This document shows, one piece after another, positions 1-5,763 of a DNA stretch of 11,599 bases. Under the pieces are notes generated by a model. The model saw only the letters and a program-made list of their open reading frames with translations, did no database searches and had not been told where the DNA came from. Location of the stretch: contig CAJUSQ010000098.1 of the NCBI GenBank assembly GCA_910588885.1, positions 1 through 11,599 of the forward strand. The letters are read 5' to 3'. This DNA is from an uncultured Lachnospiraceae bacterium. Lineage in GTDB: Bacteria > Bacillota > Clostridia > Lachnospirales > Lachnospiraceae. Each line of letters begins with the position of its first letter. Within the stretch, counting starts at the first letter, position 1. Position numbers and translations under genes: made by a program.

Positions 1-66
1 TATTTTCCCGTCAACCGACATCAGCATAAATAATGTTGTAACAGGTCTGTCCATACATGGTTTCAT
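1..66 (-). CDS. RibD C-terminal/dihydrofolate reductase-like protein (5' end only)
   Basis: Only the first 22 codons lie in the window and the gene continues past the left edge. The peptide begins MKPCMDRPVTTLFMLMSVDG and then KI. The pattern P-x-T-T-L-F-x-L-M-S-x-D-G-K-I is the N-terminal strand and NADPH-site start of RibD_C/DHFR-fold reductases, which act in riboflavin synthesis or as stand-alone reductases of unknown substrate. The ATG at 64-66 is preceded by AAGGAG at 81-86, about 14 nt away, with a GGGTGA stretch closer. The same frame stays open for about 25 codons upstream, so an earlier GTG start cannot be excluded, but the similarity begins at this ATG. Assignment rests on a short peptide. 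Confidence 0.6.
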   Translation of the reverse strand, partial: MKPCMDRPVTTLFMLMSVDGKI

Positions 67-107
67 ACAAATCACCCTTTCTCCTTCATGGTAAACATGG
101 TCATGGG

Positions 108-179
108 TCACAATCTTTTGCCGCTGCTGTGGGGCCCCTGGGTATCACCTACTTTTTCCATCTTCTGATGCTCTGCCAC
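108..179 (-). CDS. Possible 23-codon leader ORF upstream of the reductase gene
   Basis: On the minus strand a GTG at 177-179 has a GGAGG (188-192) 8 nt upstream and opens a 23-codon frame ending in TGA at 108-110. The peptide (VAEHQKMEKVGD and so on) resembles nothing I recognise. It lies in the roughly 140-nt leader between the predicted promoter and the RibD_C-like start. The near-ideal ribosome binding site is the only argument for translation. It could be a regulatory leader peptide or chance. Confidence 0.25.
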   Translation of the reverse strand: MAEHQKMEKVGDTQGPHSSGKRL

Positions 180-210
180 CTGCTTTCCCTCCTTGTGCTT
201 TGTGCGCACC

Positions 211-239
211 ATTATACCATATCCTTTCTATTTACGAAA
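211..239 (-). promoter_or_regulatory. Sigma-A promoter for the leftward reductase gene
   Basis: On the minus strand a perfect TATAAT (plus-strand 211-216) carries an upstream TG giving an extended -10 (TGGTATAAT). It lies 17 bp from a weak -35, TTTCGT (plus-strand 234-239). The leader to the ATG would be about 140 nt. The extended -10 compensates for the poor -35. Confidence 0.6.
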
Positions 240-261
240 GTATCTTTGTCTATTCTGCCTA

Positions 262-290
262 TTGATCTTATACTTCCACAAGTATATGAT
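262..290 (+). promoter_or_regulatory. Promoter with internal dyad, upstream of the 63-aa gene
   Basis: TTGATC (262-267) and TATGAT (285-290) are separated by exactly 17 bp. Within the spacer is a perfect inverted repeat, ATACTT-CCAC-AAGTAT (270-285), and a 12-bp palindrome, GATAATATTATC (288-299), overlaps the -10. Dyads placed in a promoter spacer are typical operator positions, so the small gene is probably regulated; the regulator is unknown. The leader would be about 80 nt. Confidence 0.5.
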
Positions 291-377
291 AATATTATCA
301 AATGCCCCACGCAAAAGTAATCAAAATGAAAGTTGCAGATACAAGTCCACCATCTCTTATAGAAAGTAGGTGATTAA

Positions 378-569
378 ATGCCGAATGGTCTTGAAATCGC
401 CAAAGCTGCGATCGAGGATTTTAAAAAAATTCAAAAATATATGCAGCTGGCAAAGAAAGAGAACGCTACAGAAACATATGCAGAATTAAAAGAAGAGTAT
501 ATTTCACTAAAAGCTATACTAAATATAGCAGGTGTGAATCTTTCAGAACTTGACAAAATCAAAGAGTAA
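378..569 (+). CDS. Small conserved-looking helical protein, function unknown (63 aa)
   Basis: A 63-residue acidic/lysine-rich protein with no signal peptide or membrane segment, so probably cytoplasmic. The central part (AKKENATETYAELKEEYISL, about residues 25-44) reads as two amphipathic helices with a heptad-like spacing of hydrophobics, followed by a short C-terminal segment (ILNIAGVNLSELDKIKE). I think I have seen similar small proteins in Lachnospiraceae genomes but cannot name a family. The ATG at 378 has AGGTGA 4 nt upstream. The gene has its own promoter (262-290) and a rho-independent terminator (597-638), so it is a monocistronic unit, which supports its being real despite its length. 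Confidence 0.7.
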   Translation: MPNGLEIAKAAIEDFKKIQKYMQLAKKENATETYAELKEEYISLKAILNIAGVNLSELDKIKE

Positions 570-596
570 AAACGGAATAGAAACCAGCAAAACCAT

Positions 597-645
597 AAGG
601 TGTAAAGTCTTTATTGAATGATTAGGGCTTTGCACCTTTTCTGTG
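597..645 (+). terminator. Rho-independent terminator after the 63-aa gene
   Basis: A 13-bp stem (597-609 with 626-638, two G-T wobbles, arms AAGGTGTAAAGTC and GGCTTTGCACCTT) closes a 16-nt loop and runs into a short T stretch (637-640). A second small hairpin, GTGGT-TTAG-ACCAC (645-658), is followed by CAG and six T residues and may act as a back-up terminator. Confidence 0.7.
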
Positions 646-719
646 TGGTTTAGACCACCAGTTTTTTATCAATCGTTTTCACTAAATTATTTTTAATTGA
701 CGCTCATATTATTTTAGTG

Positions 720-741
720 TACCTCTAAACATTTAGAGGTA
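720..741. promoter_or_regulatory. Perfect 22-bp palindrome, probable operator of the decayed regulator cassette
   Basis: Arms TACCTCTAAA (720-729) and TTTAGAGGTA (732-741) are perfectly complementary around a 2-nt CA centre. The right arm contains the AGAGGT ribosome binding site of the ATG at 747, so a bound protein would block both transcription and translation. A TTGACG at 697-702 is a possible -35, though no good -10 follows at ideal spacing. The position suggests autoregulation by the small Cro/CI-type protein whose remnant follows. Confidence 0.6.
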
Positions 742-746
742 GTATA

Positions 747-855
747 ATGAGTATGAAATACTATAAACTGTTCGATTTATTGACTATGTGAGTACCTCAA
801 TTGTCAGCCAGGAGATATTATGGAGTATGTCCCTGCTGCTGATTCCGAAGAATAA
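747..855 (+). pseudogene. Remnant of a small Cro/CI-family (HTH_26-type) regulator with an internal deletion
   Basis: Reading from ATG 747 gives MSMKYYKLFDLLTM and a stop at 789-791. A different frame from about 784 gives LCEYLNCQPGDIMEYVP and so on to TAA 853-855. In intact members of this family, about 65-70 aa long, the N-terminus reads like the first piece (xYxKLFxLL) and the C-terminus like the second (ICxxLNCQPGDIMEY). The DNA-recognition middle of roughly 35-40 residues is missing and the two ends are joined out of frame near 780-787. The surviving palindrome upstream (720-741) was probably its operator. It immediately precedes the Fic-like remnant, a common regulator/toxin-like gene order. 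The assignment is from recognised motif pieces, not from a search. Confidence 0.65.
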
Positions 856-866
856 GGAGGAATACA

Positions 867-1040
867 ATGCCAACATTACAAGAATTGTTACAAAAAGCAG
901 ATTCCTACAAACAAAAAATATCCTCTGCCAGGCCATTGGCAAAGGAAGAATTGAAATCCCTGGATGATTATTTCCGCATCGGTTTTGCTGAATGCGTGAT
1001 TGAGACGGAACGTGATTATTGTCGTCTGCTTAAACTATGA
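867..1040 (+). pseudogene. Fic-type protein remnant, both ends retained (57 aa)
   Basis: An ORF of 57 codons starts at ATG 867 behind AAGGAGG (854-860). Residues 1-40 (MPTLQELLQKADSYKQKI up to LKSLDDYFRIGF) match the start of Lachnospiraceae Fic AMP-transferase-like proteins, where the sequence normally runs on into TYSSNALEGN and then the HPFxxGNGR catalytic motif. Here it switches at residue 41 to AECVIETERDYCRLLKL, which looks like the C-terminal helix of the same family. The whole catalytic core (about 150 or more residues) is absent, so no AMPylation activity is expected. The deletion is in frame, so the short peptide could still be made. Alternatively this is a genuine small protein that shares the Fic N-terminus. 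Confidence 0.6.
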
Positions 1041-1069
1041 GTTATAGAGTATGAAAAATAAAAAGCATG

Positions 1070-1092
1070 TTCCCCCTGCAGAGCAGGGGGAA
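1070..1092. terminator. Perfect 10-bp hairpin, possible bidirectional terminator
   Basis: TTCCCCCTGC (1070-1079) and GCAGGGGGAA (1083-1092) pair perfectly around AGA. On the plus strand it is followed by TTTATT. On the minus strand T-rich sequence (CTTTTTATTTTT) follows after a few bases. It sits 30 bp after the Fic remnant and beyond the main terminator of the EF-G-like gene, so it may stop transcription from either side. Confidence 0.55.
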
Positions 1093-1102
1093 TTTATTGA
1101 AA

Positions 1103-1154
1103 CAAAAAGGAACTACCCCCTTCCCCTTAAAAACCAGGGGAGGAAGTAGTTCCT
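1103..1154 (-). terminator. Rho-independent terminator of the EF-G-like gene
   Basis: Read on the minus strand, AGGAACTAC-type arms (plus-strand 1108-1116 and 1146-1154) form a perfect 9-bp outer stem, with an inner CCCCT/AGGGG pairing around the loop. TTTTTG follows directly (plus-strand 1103-1107 are A). It lies about 70 bp downstream of the stop codon of the EF-G-like gene and is the better of the two terminators here. Confidence 0.8.
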
Positions 1155-1222
1155 GCTATTTTATCCTGATACACGATATATGGTCGTATTGGGAAACACC
1201 GAAAAACATTTCCGATTGGTTT

Positions 1223-3313
1223 CTAATCTTCCCCGTTCTCCAGCTTGTTGGCCCTTGCCGCAACTTCCTTCTCCTGGATCTCGCTGGGCGCCTGCTCATA
1301 ACGGGCAAATTCATAGGAGAAATCCCCGCTTCCGCCGGTCATGGAACGCAGATCCGTCATATAGCCGTAAATCTCCATCGTCGGTACGTCCGCCACGATC
1401 TCGGTCTTGCCGCCTTCTACCGGATTCATACCAAGTACACGGCCCCGGCGCTTATTCAAATCTCCCATAATATCGCCGGTAAACTTGTCGTTTACCACAA
1501 CCTTCATGGTAACGATCGGCTCTAACAGTACCGGAGACGCCTCCATAAAGCCCTTCTTAAATGCCTGCCTTGCCGCTGTCTTAAAGGCCATTTCCGAAGA
1601 ATCCACCGGATGATAGGAACCGTCATAAAGCACGGCCTTCACGCCTACGACCGGATAAGCCGCCATGGGGCCGGCCAGCACCGCTTCCTGGATTCCCTTC
1701 TCTACCGCCGGATAATAGTTCTTGGGTACCGCGCCTCCCACTACGGTCTGAGCAAATTCGTATGCCTGCTCCAAGTCTCCGGAGGGTTCAAAGGTCATCT
1801 TAACATGGCCGTACTGTCCATGTCCGCCGGACTGTTTCTTATATTTGTATTCCACGTCCGCTTTCTTGCGGATGGTCTCTTTAAAAGCGATCCTGGGACG
1901 GCTCAGCTCTACGGAAACCTTATATTTTTCCAAAAGCTTGCTGACTGCCACTTCGATATGCTGGTCGCCGATGCCGTAAACCAGTGTCTGGCCGTTGGCG
2001 CTGTCATTGACTACCTTCAAAGTCAGGTCTTCCTGCATCAGCTTCTGGAATGCCTGGGAAACCTTGTCCTCATCCCCTTTATTCTTCGCCCGGTAACGCA
2101 TATAAGTATAGGGTGTGGAAATCTGGGTCTTTCCATAGACAATGGGGTTGGCCTTGGTGGATAAGGTATCCCTTGTCCCCACCTTCGTCAGCTTCGCCAA
2201 TGCCCCGATATCCCCGGCATGGAGCTCCGGCACTTCTTCCGGCTTGTTGCCCCTAAGTACATAGACCTTGCCGATCTTATCGTCCATATCCTTCTCCGGA
2301 TTATGAAGCACGTCGTCGGTCTTGATTACACCGGAATTTACCTTGATCAGGGAATATTTTCCGATAAAGGGATCTACGATGGTCTTGAAAATATAAGCGG
2401 ACTTGGGCTTTGAAATATCGTAATTCCCTTCAAATACTTCATTGGTCTTCAGATTCACGCCGTTGCAGGGACGCTTCTCCGGGCTTGGTAAATATTTCAC
2501 AATGTCGTCCAAGAGGGTGTAAATTCCCTGTACCAGAATGCTGGAACCCATGGAAGCCGGAACAATGCTGCCGTCCACTACATTGGTACGCAGCGCGCCG
2601 CGGATTTCAAATTCGGAAAACTCGTCTCCTCCGAAATAGCGATCCATATATTCCTCGCTGGTCTCCGCTACGGATTCCATCAGGACTTCCCGGTAATTCT
2701 CCAAATATTCCTTGGAATACTCGGGCATCTCCACTTCTTCCACCTGGCCCTTATCATTCCAGCGGTTGGCCGTCTGAGCCACTACGTTTACATAGCCTAC
2801 GAACTTCTCGTTCTCACGGATGGGGAAATGGAACGGTGCGATACGCTTGCCGTACATCTCCTGCAAGTCCTCAATTACCTGACGGTAGCTGGCATTGTCC
2901 ACATCCATATCTGTCACAAAAAACATTCTTGGAATCTTATATTTTTCACAAATTTCCCATGCCTTCTGGGTCCCGACTTCAATTCCGGACTTCCCGGAAA
3001 CTACGATAATGGCTGCGTCTGCAACGCTGACGGCTTCTTCCACTTCCCCTACGAAGCCGAAATAGCCCGGTGTATCCAATACGTTGATCTTCGTATCTTC
3101 CCATATAACAGGAACCACGGAGGTATTCACGGAAAAAAGACGCTTGGTTTCTTCCTTATCGAAATCGCTGATGGTGTTTCCGTCCGTCACCTTCCCCATA
3201 CGGGTGGTAATGCCGGATAAATAGGCCATCGCTTCTACCAAAGTGGTCTTCCCGCAGCCTCCGTGTCCTAAAAGGACCACATTTCTGATTTTGTCCGTTG
3301 TGTAAACATTCAT
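1223..3313 (-). CDS. Elongation factor G paralogue (EF-G-like translational GTPase)
   Basis: A 696-residue protein with full EF-G length and domain order. The G domain has the P-loop GHGGCGKT (16-23) and DTPG (80-83). Domain II lies about 300-395, domain III about 397-475, domain IV from about 478 with the typical GGHGQYGHVKM (near 495-505), and domain V about 600-680. The GHGGCGKT P-loop and the KRLFSVNTSV switch I, in place of canonical GHIDAGKT and RGITI, mark it as the second EF-G type found beside true FusA in many Clostridia, not the essential housekeeping copy. Its role (ribosome release, recycling or a stress function) is not settled by sequence. The G4 motif reads TDMD (about 134-137) where NKxD is expected, which is unusual. 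ATG 3313 has GGAGG 7 nt upstream. Monocistronic, with its own promoter and terminator, divergent from the cyclase gene. Confidence 0.9.
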   Translation of the reverse strand: MNVYTTDKIRNVVLLGHGGCGKTTLVEAMAYLSGITTRMGKVTDGNTISDFDKEETKRLFSVNTSVVPVIWEDTKINVLDTPGYFGFVGEVEEAVSVADAAIIVVSGKSGIEVGTQKAWEICEKYKIPRMFFVTDMDVDNASYRQVIEDLQEMYGKRIAPFHFPIRENEKFVGYVNVVAQTANRWNDKGQVEEVEMPEYSKEYLENYREVLMESVAETSEEYMDRYFGGDEFSEFEIRGALRTNVVDGSIVPASMGSSILVQGIYTLLDDIVKYLPSPEKRPCNGVNLKTNEVFEGNYDISKPKSAYIFKTIVDPFIGKYSLIKVNSGVIKTDDVLHNPEKDMDDKIGKVYVLRGNKPEEVPELHAGDIGALAKLTKVGTRDTLSTKANPIVYGKTQISTPYTYMRYRAKNKGDEDKVSQAFQKLMQEDLTLKVVNDSANGQTLVYGIGDQHIEVAVSKLLEKYKVSVELSRPRIAFKETIRKKADVEYKYKKQSGGHGQYGHVKMTFEPSGDLEQAYEFAQTVVGGAVPKNYYPAVEKGIQEAVLAGPMAAYPVVGVKAVLYDGSYHPVDSSEMAFKTAARQAFKKGFMEASPVLLEPIVTMKVVVNDKFTGDIMGDLNKRRGRVLGMNPVEGGKTEIVADVPTMEIYGYMTDLRSMTGGSGDFSYEFARYEQAPSEIQEKEVAARANKLENGED

Positions 3314-3351
3314 ATGAATTCCTCCAATACTCGTTATTTTGTGATGTATAC

Positions 3352-3380
3352 ATTGTACTAAAAAAAAAAGAAATTTACAA
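3352..3380 (-). promoter_or_regulatory. Promoter of the EF-G-like gene, with a 10-T run in the spacer
   Basis: On the minus strand TTGTAA (plus-strand 3375-3380) and TACAAT (3352-3357) are 17 bp apart. The spacer contains an uninterrupted run of ten T on that strand (plus-strand A at 3360-3369). The leader is about 35-40 nt and ends in GGAGG. Slippage in the homopolymer would change the 17-bp spacing. Confidence 0.65.
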
Positions 3381-3503
3381 CTCTTTCATTCACATTTTAC
3401 AATTTATTTTGCAAAAGTGTTTCGATTCCTTTTCAAAATCCTTGATTTCTGCCGAAAAAAGTACCATGATTCAGGCAAACTGACCTGCTGCCTGCAAAAA
3501 TGA

Positions 3504-3532
3504 TTGACTTTTCACAAAAAACATGCTATAGT
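3504..3532 (+). promoter_or_regulatory. Sigma-A promoter of the GGDEF gene
   Basis: TTGACT (3504-3509) and TATAGT (3527-3532) are separated by exactly 17 bp. The leader of about 45 nt ends in an AGGGGAG ribosome binding site before ATG 3582 and is too short for a riboswitch, so no c-di-GMP or vitamin riboswitch is present here. Confidence 0.75.
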
Positions 3533-3581
3533 CACTTGACTAACTTTCTAACAAAAGACAGCATGGGGCAGGGGAGCTTTT

Positions 3582-4970
3582 ATGAAAATAATCAAAAAAT
3601 TTTGGGGTACTTCTTGTTTTGACCGCTATTCTTTCGGAATTCTGATTGCGGTTGAACTTTTAATGTCATTCACTTATTTGGGCTATATCCATATTCCTCC
3701 GATTTCCATTACAATCGCCTACCTTCCGATATTGGTAGCGGGATGTCTCTTCGGCCCAAAGCATTCCGTCACGATGGGGCTTGTGTTCGGAGCCGCCAGT
3801 ATGTACAAGGCGTCCGCTTCCTATGTGCTGCCTGCAGATGCGGCATTTTCCCCGTTTTTCAGCGGCGCTCCCATCAACAGCCTTTTATTGGGCGCAGGCA
3901 CAAGGATGTTGTTTGGGCTGCTGATCGGGATTGCTTTTCAGTTTGCTAAAAAAAGCAAGTACTGCCGTCTGTGGTTCGGTGTCATTTCCGCCGTTGCGCC
4001 CAAATTGCATTCCCTGATCGTCTATACTGCCATGGGAATCCTGTTTCCCGAGCTTGGATACCGTTACAGCTCGGCCTTTCACTGGGAGTTGGACGACGGA
4101 ATCTTTCTTATCGTCTGCGTGCTCACCGTAGAATTATTGTGGACCGTTTATCAGAGCAATTCCGTACAGAATATAAAATCCTGCATGGATCAGTCCGTAA
4201 ATAATCCGTATACTTCTAAAAAAATGACCTTGTTTCTGGTTTTTTTTGAATTCTTTTCCTCCGCTATGGCGGTTTTTGCAGCGTTATATTTTTCACAAAG
4301 GCAGTCCTACATGCTGGGACAGTATGGGATTCAGGTATCCGCTATGATTTCCACGGATCTTCTGCTCCTGCAGATCCAGTTCCTGATTGCCATGCTGGCG
4401 CTAAACCTTCTCTCCGTTATTTTACTGATTTCCATTTACAGATATATGTCCTACAAGGAATACCAGGGCGATATGGACGCACTAACCAATATCATGGGCC
4501 GGCGGATGTTCTTTTCCCATTTTGAAAGAGCGCAAAAGGCAAACGGCGCAGAGCCGGGACGAACCGGATGGTTCCTGTTTGTGGATGTGGATTATTTTAA
4601 AACCGTCAACGATACCTTCGGCCATGCCGTCGGAGATAAGGTTTTGAAGGAAATTGCGGGAAACCTGCAGCATATGTTTGAGGATTCCGGAATCGTGGGA
4701 CGCATCGGCGGAGACGAATTTGCCGTCTTCCTTGAAAAAGAGCTGCCGCCCCAGGAAATGGAACAGCGGCTGTCCTGTTTTCTCAAAGTCATTTCCGGTA
4801 CCCTTCCGGATCAGAAAATAAGCTGCAGTATCGGCGCTTATCAATTTGTTTTTCCGAAAAGCGTAAAGTTCTTATTAACGGAAACCGACCATATCCTGTA
4901 CAAAGCAAAGGAAAACGGCCGGGCCTGCTATGTCATGCGGACATGCTCCCCTGACGAAGCGGAAATGTAA
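3582..4970 (+). CDS. Membrane diguanylate cyclase with ECF S-component-like sensor segment
   Basis: A 462-residue protein. Residues about 17-190 form five or six hydrophobic helices whose sequence (YLGYIHIPPISITIAYLPIL, about 32-51, then AGCLFGPKHSVTMGLVFG) resembles vitamin-binding S-components of ECF transporters. Two more membrane segments lie about 216-236 and 260-285. Residues about 295-455 are a GGDEF domain with DVDYFKTVNDTFGHAVGD (335-352) and the intact active site RIGGDEF (374-380), so it should make c-di-GMP from two GTP. The inhibitory RxxD site expected just upstream is absent (the segment is EDSGIVGR), suggesting no product feedback. The inference is that binding of a small molecule in the membrane part controls the cyclase. 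No EAL/HD-GYP partner is in the window. No convincing terminator follows. Confidence 0.88.
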   Translation: MKIIKKFWGTSCFDRYSFGILIAVELLMSFTYLGYIHIPPISITIAYLPILVAGCLFGPKHSVTMGLVFGAASMYKASASYVLPADAAFSPFFSGAPINSLLLGAGTRMLFGLLIGIAFQFAKKSKYCRLWFGVISAVAPKLHSLIVYTAMGILFPELGYRYSSAFHWELDDGIFLIVCVLTVELLWTVYQSNSVQNIKSCMDQSVNNPYTSKKMTLFLVFFEFFSSAMAVFAALYFSQRQSYMLGQYGIQVSAMISTDLLLLQIQFLIAMLALNLLSVILLISIYRYMSYKEYQGDMDALTNIMGRRMFFSHFERAQKANGAEPGRTGWFLFVDVDYFKTVNDTFGHAVGDKVLKEIAGNLQHMFEDSGIVGRIGGDEFAVFLEKELPPQEMEQRLSCFLKVISGTLPDQKISCSIGAYQFVFPKSVKFLLTETDHILYKAKENGRACYVMRTCSPDEAEM

Positions 4971-5063
4971 CGAGCTTAGGCCGGTAACACAGGCCGTTCT
5001 CTTTTGTCCAAACCGGCCCCCCTGCTAACCGCAGTCCGTTTTCTGATTTCCTCCACTTCCCAT

Positions 5064-5092
5064 TTGCAAACATACGTTCCGTATGCTAAGAT
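5064..5092 (+). promoter_or_regulatory. Promoter with a near-consensus LexA (SOS) box in the spacer
   Basis: TTGCAA (5064-5069) and TAAGAT (5087-5092) are 17 bp apart. CAAACATACGTTCC (5067-5080) matches the Gram-positive LexA/DinR consensus CGAACRNRYGTTYC at 13 of 14 positions; the only difference is A for G at position 2. A further perfect dyad, CATACG-TTC-CGTATG (5071-5085), overlaps it. The placement between -35 and -10 is that of a repressible SOS promoter. It should drive the 90-aa gene at 5194. Confidence 0.65.
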
Positions 5093-5121
5093 AAAAACAG
5101 CACCGGATTCAAAGGCGGCAG

Positions 5122-5164
5122 CATTCCCCACCGGGGAGTGTTCCGAATTTTCCGCCCAGGGCGG
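5122..5164 (+). other. Two hairpins in the leader of the 90-aa gene
   Basis: The first is CATTCCCC (5122-5129) with GGGGAGTG (5133-5140), 8 bp with one wobble. The second is CCGCC (5152-5156) with GGCGG (5160-5164) around CAG. Neither is followed by a T-run, so they are not ordinary terminators. They end about 10 nt before the AAAGGAG ribosome binding site and may stabilise the mRNA or affect translation. Confidence 0.45.
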
Positions 5165-5193
5165 GATATCCGATTTGAAAGGAGCTGTTTTTT

Positions 5194-5466
5194 ATGGAAA
5201 GTATTTTATGTGTCGATATTCCGGTACAGATGATTTCCTGTACCGATACCACCGGCAGGATTACGCCCCTCCGTTTCCGGTTCCGTGACCGGGACGGGGC
5301 ACTTATCACGGTTTCCGTAGATCAGGTCCTGTCCGAGGATCAGGACAAAAATACCATTGGCGCAAGCTATACCTGCCTGGCAACGCTTTTCGGAATTCAG
5401 CGGAAGCTGCATCTTAGATATAATTATTTTGCCCATGAATGGCGGCTGGCACGGCTGCATGCCTAA
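5194..5466 (+). CDS. Small predicted-SOS-regulated protein, function unknown (90 aa)
   Basis: A 90-residue protein starting at ATG 5194 with AAAGGAG 9 nt upstream. Residues 1-30 (MESILCVDIPVQMISCTD then TGRITPLRFRF) alternate hydrophobic and polar residues, and the C-terminus (HLRYNYFAHEWRLARLHA) does too, suggesting a compact beta-rich fold. There is no signal peptide, membrane segment or catalytic motif. I associate proteins starting this way with loci near Y-family DNA polymerase or SOS genes in Clostridia, but this is from memory and uncertain. The LexA box in its promoter independently supports a DNA-damage link. It is the last gene before the hairpin/iteron segment and the recombinase operon. 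Confidence 0.65.
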   Translation: MESILCVDIPVQMISCTDTTGRITPLRFRFRDRDGALITVSVDQVLSEDQDKNTIGASYTCLATLFGIQRKLHLRYNYFAHEWRLARLHA

Positions 5467-5541
5467 TCCCATTGACAGAAACATCCGCCATTTCCAAATC
5501 AGGGCCGGACAAGCCGGAGGACTCGCGGACTATTTTCTGCA

Positions 5542-5581
5542 CCCCGGAAGCGGCGCCGTTTCGGGCCGGCCGCTTCCGGGG
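5542..5581 (+). terminator. 13-bp GC-rich hairpin, probable terminator of the 90-aa gene
   Basis: CCCCGGAAGCGGC (5542-5554) pairs perfectly with GCCGCTTCCGGGG (5569-5581). The 14-nt loop can itself form CCG-TTT-CGG. It is followed by AGGTTCTTT, a poor U-tract, so it may terminate transcription or simply be the first of the hairpin series. Confidence 0.5.
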
Positions 5582-5608
5582 AGGTTCTTTAAATGCTCCA
5601 TAATTACT

Positions 5609-5641
5609 GTTACTGTTCACACCCAGAGTGTTCACAGTAAC
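5609..5641. repeat. Inverted repeat 2 of the hairpin series
   Basis: GTTACTGT (5609-5616) pairs perfectly with ACAGTAAC (5634-5641), with an inner CAC/GTG pairing. The octamer TGTTCACA also occurs as a direct repeat inside it. No T-run follows. Confidence 0.55.
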
Positions 5642-5642
5642 C

Positions 5643-5682
5643 AATCCGGCCTATTTAAAGCCTTACGGCAAGAGGCCGGATT
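5643..5682. repeat. Inverted repeat 3 of the hairpin series
   Basis: AATCCGGCC (5643-5651) pairs perfectly with GGCCGGATT (5674-5682) around a 22-nt loop. It begins 1 bp after repeat 2 ends, so the two could form adjacent cruciforms. Confidence 0.55.
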
Positions 5683-5703
5683 CCGGCTTCATCACTATAT
5701 TGG

Positions 5704-5731
5704 CCTGTGGCCGTGCAGCGCACGGCCCAGG
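5704..5731. repeat. Inverted repeat 4 of the hairpin series
   Basis: GGCCGTGC (5709-5716) pairs perfectly with GCACGGCC (5720-5727) around AGC. It is extended by CCTG (5704-5707) with CAGG (5728-5731) after a one-base bulge, giving a 12-bp stem. No T-run follows. Confidence 0.6.
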
Positions 5732-5763
5732 AGTGAACGGGAACCAATTACTGCCCCTCCTTT

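Noticed and set aside
57..320. 87-codon plus-strand ORF at the left edge
   Set aside because: No ribosome binding site, low-complexity Cys/His/Leu-rich translation, and it overlaps the oppositely oriented reductase start and promoter.
1067..3009. Several long plus-strand ORFs opposite the EF-G-like gene
   Set aside because: They are antisense shadows of a full-length, clearly conserved gene.
1223..3313. Tetracycline ribosomal-protection protein
   Set aside because: The P-loop and N-terminus differ from Tet(M)-type proteins (which have AHVDAGKTT), and the gene has chromosomal-style surroundings; the second EF-G type fits better.
4971..5005. Terminator after the GGDEF gene
   Set aside because: The only pairing is a 4-bp GGCC self-match with a weak T stretch, too poor to call.
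5542..5731. Riboswitch or tRNA-like RNA in the hairpin region
   Set aside because: I find no known riboswitch core, tRNA CCA/TPsiC pattern or downstream gene placed for control; the stems fit cis-acting DNA or terminators at least as well.
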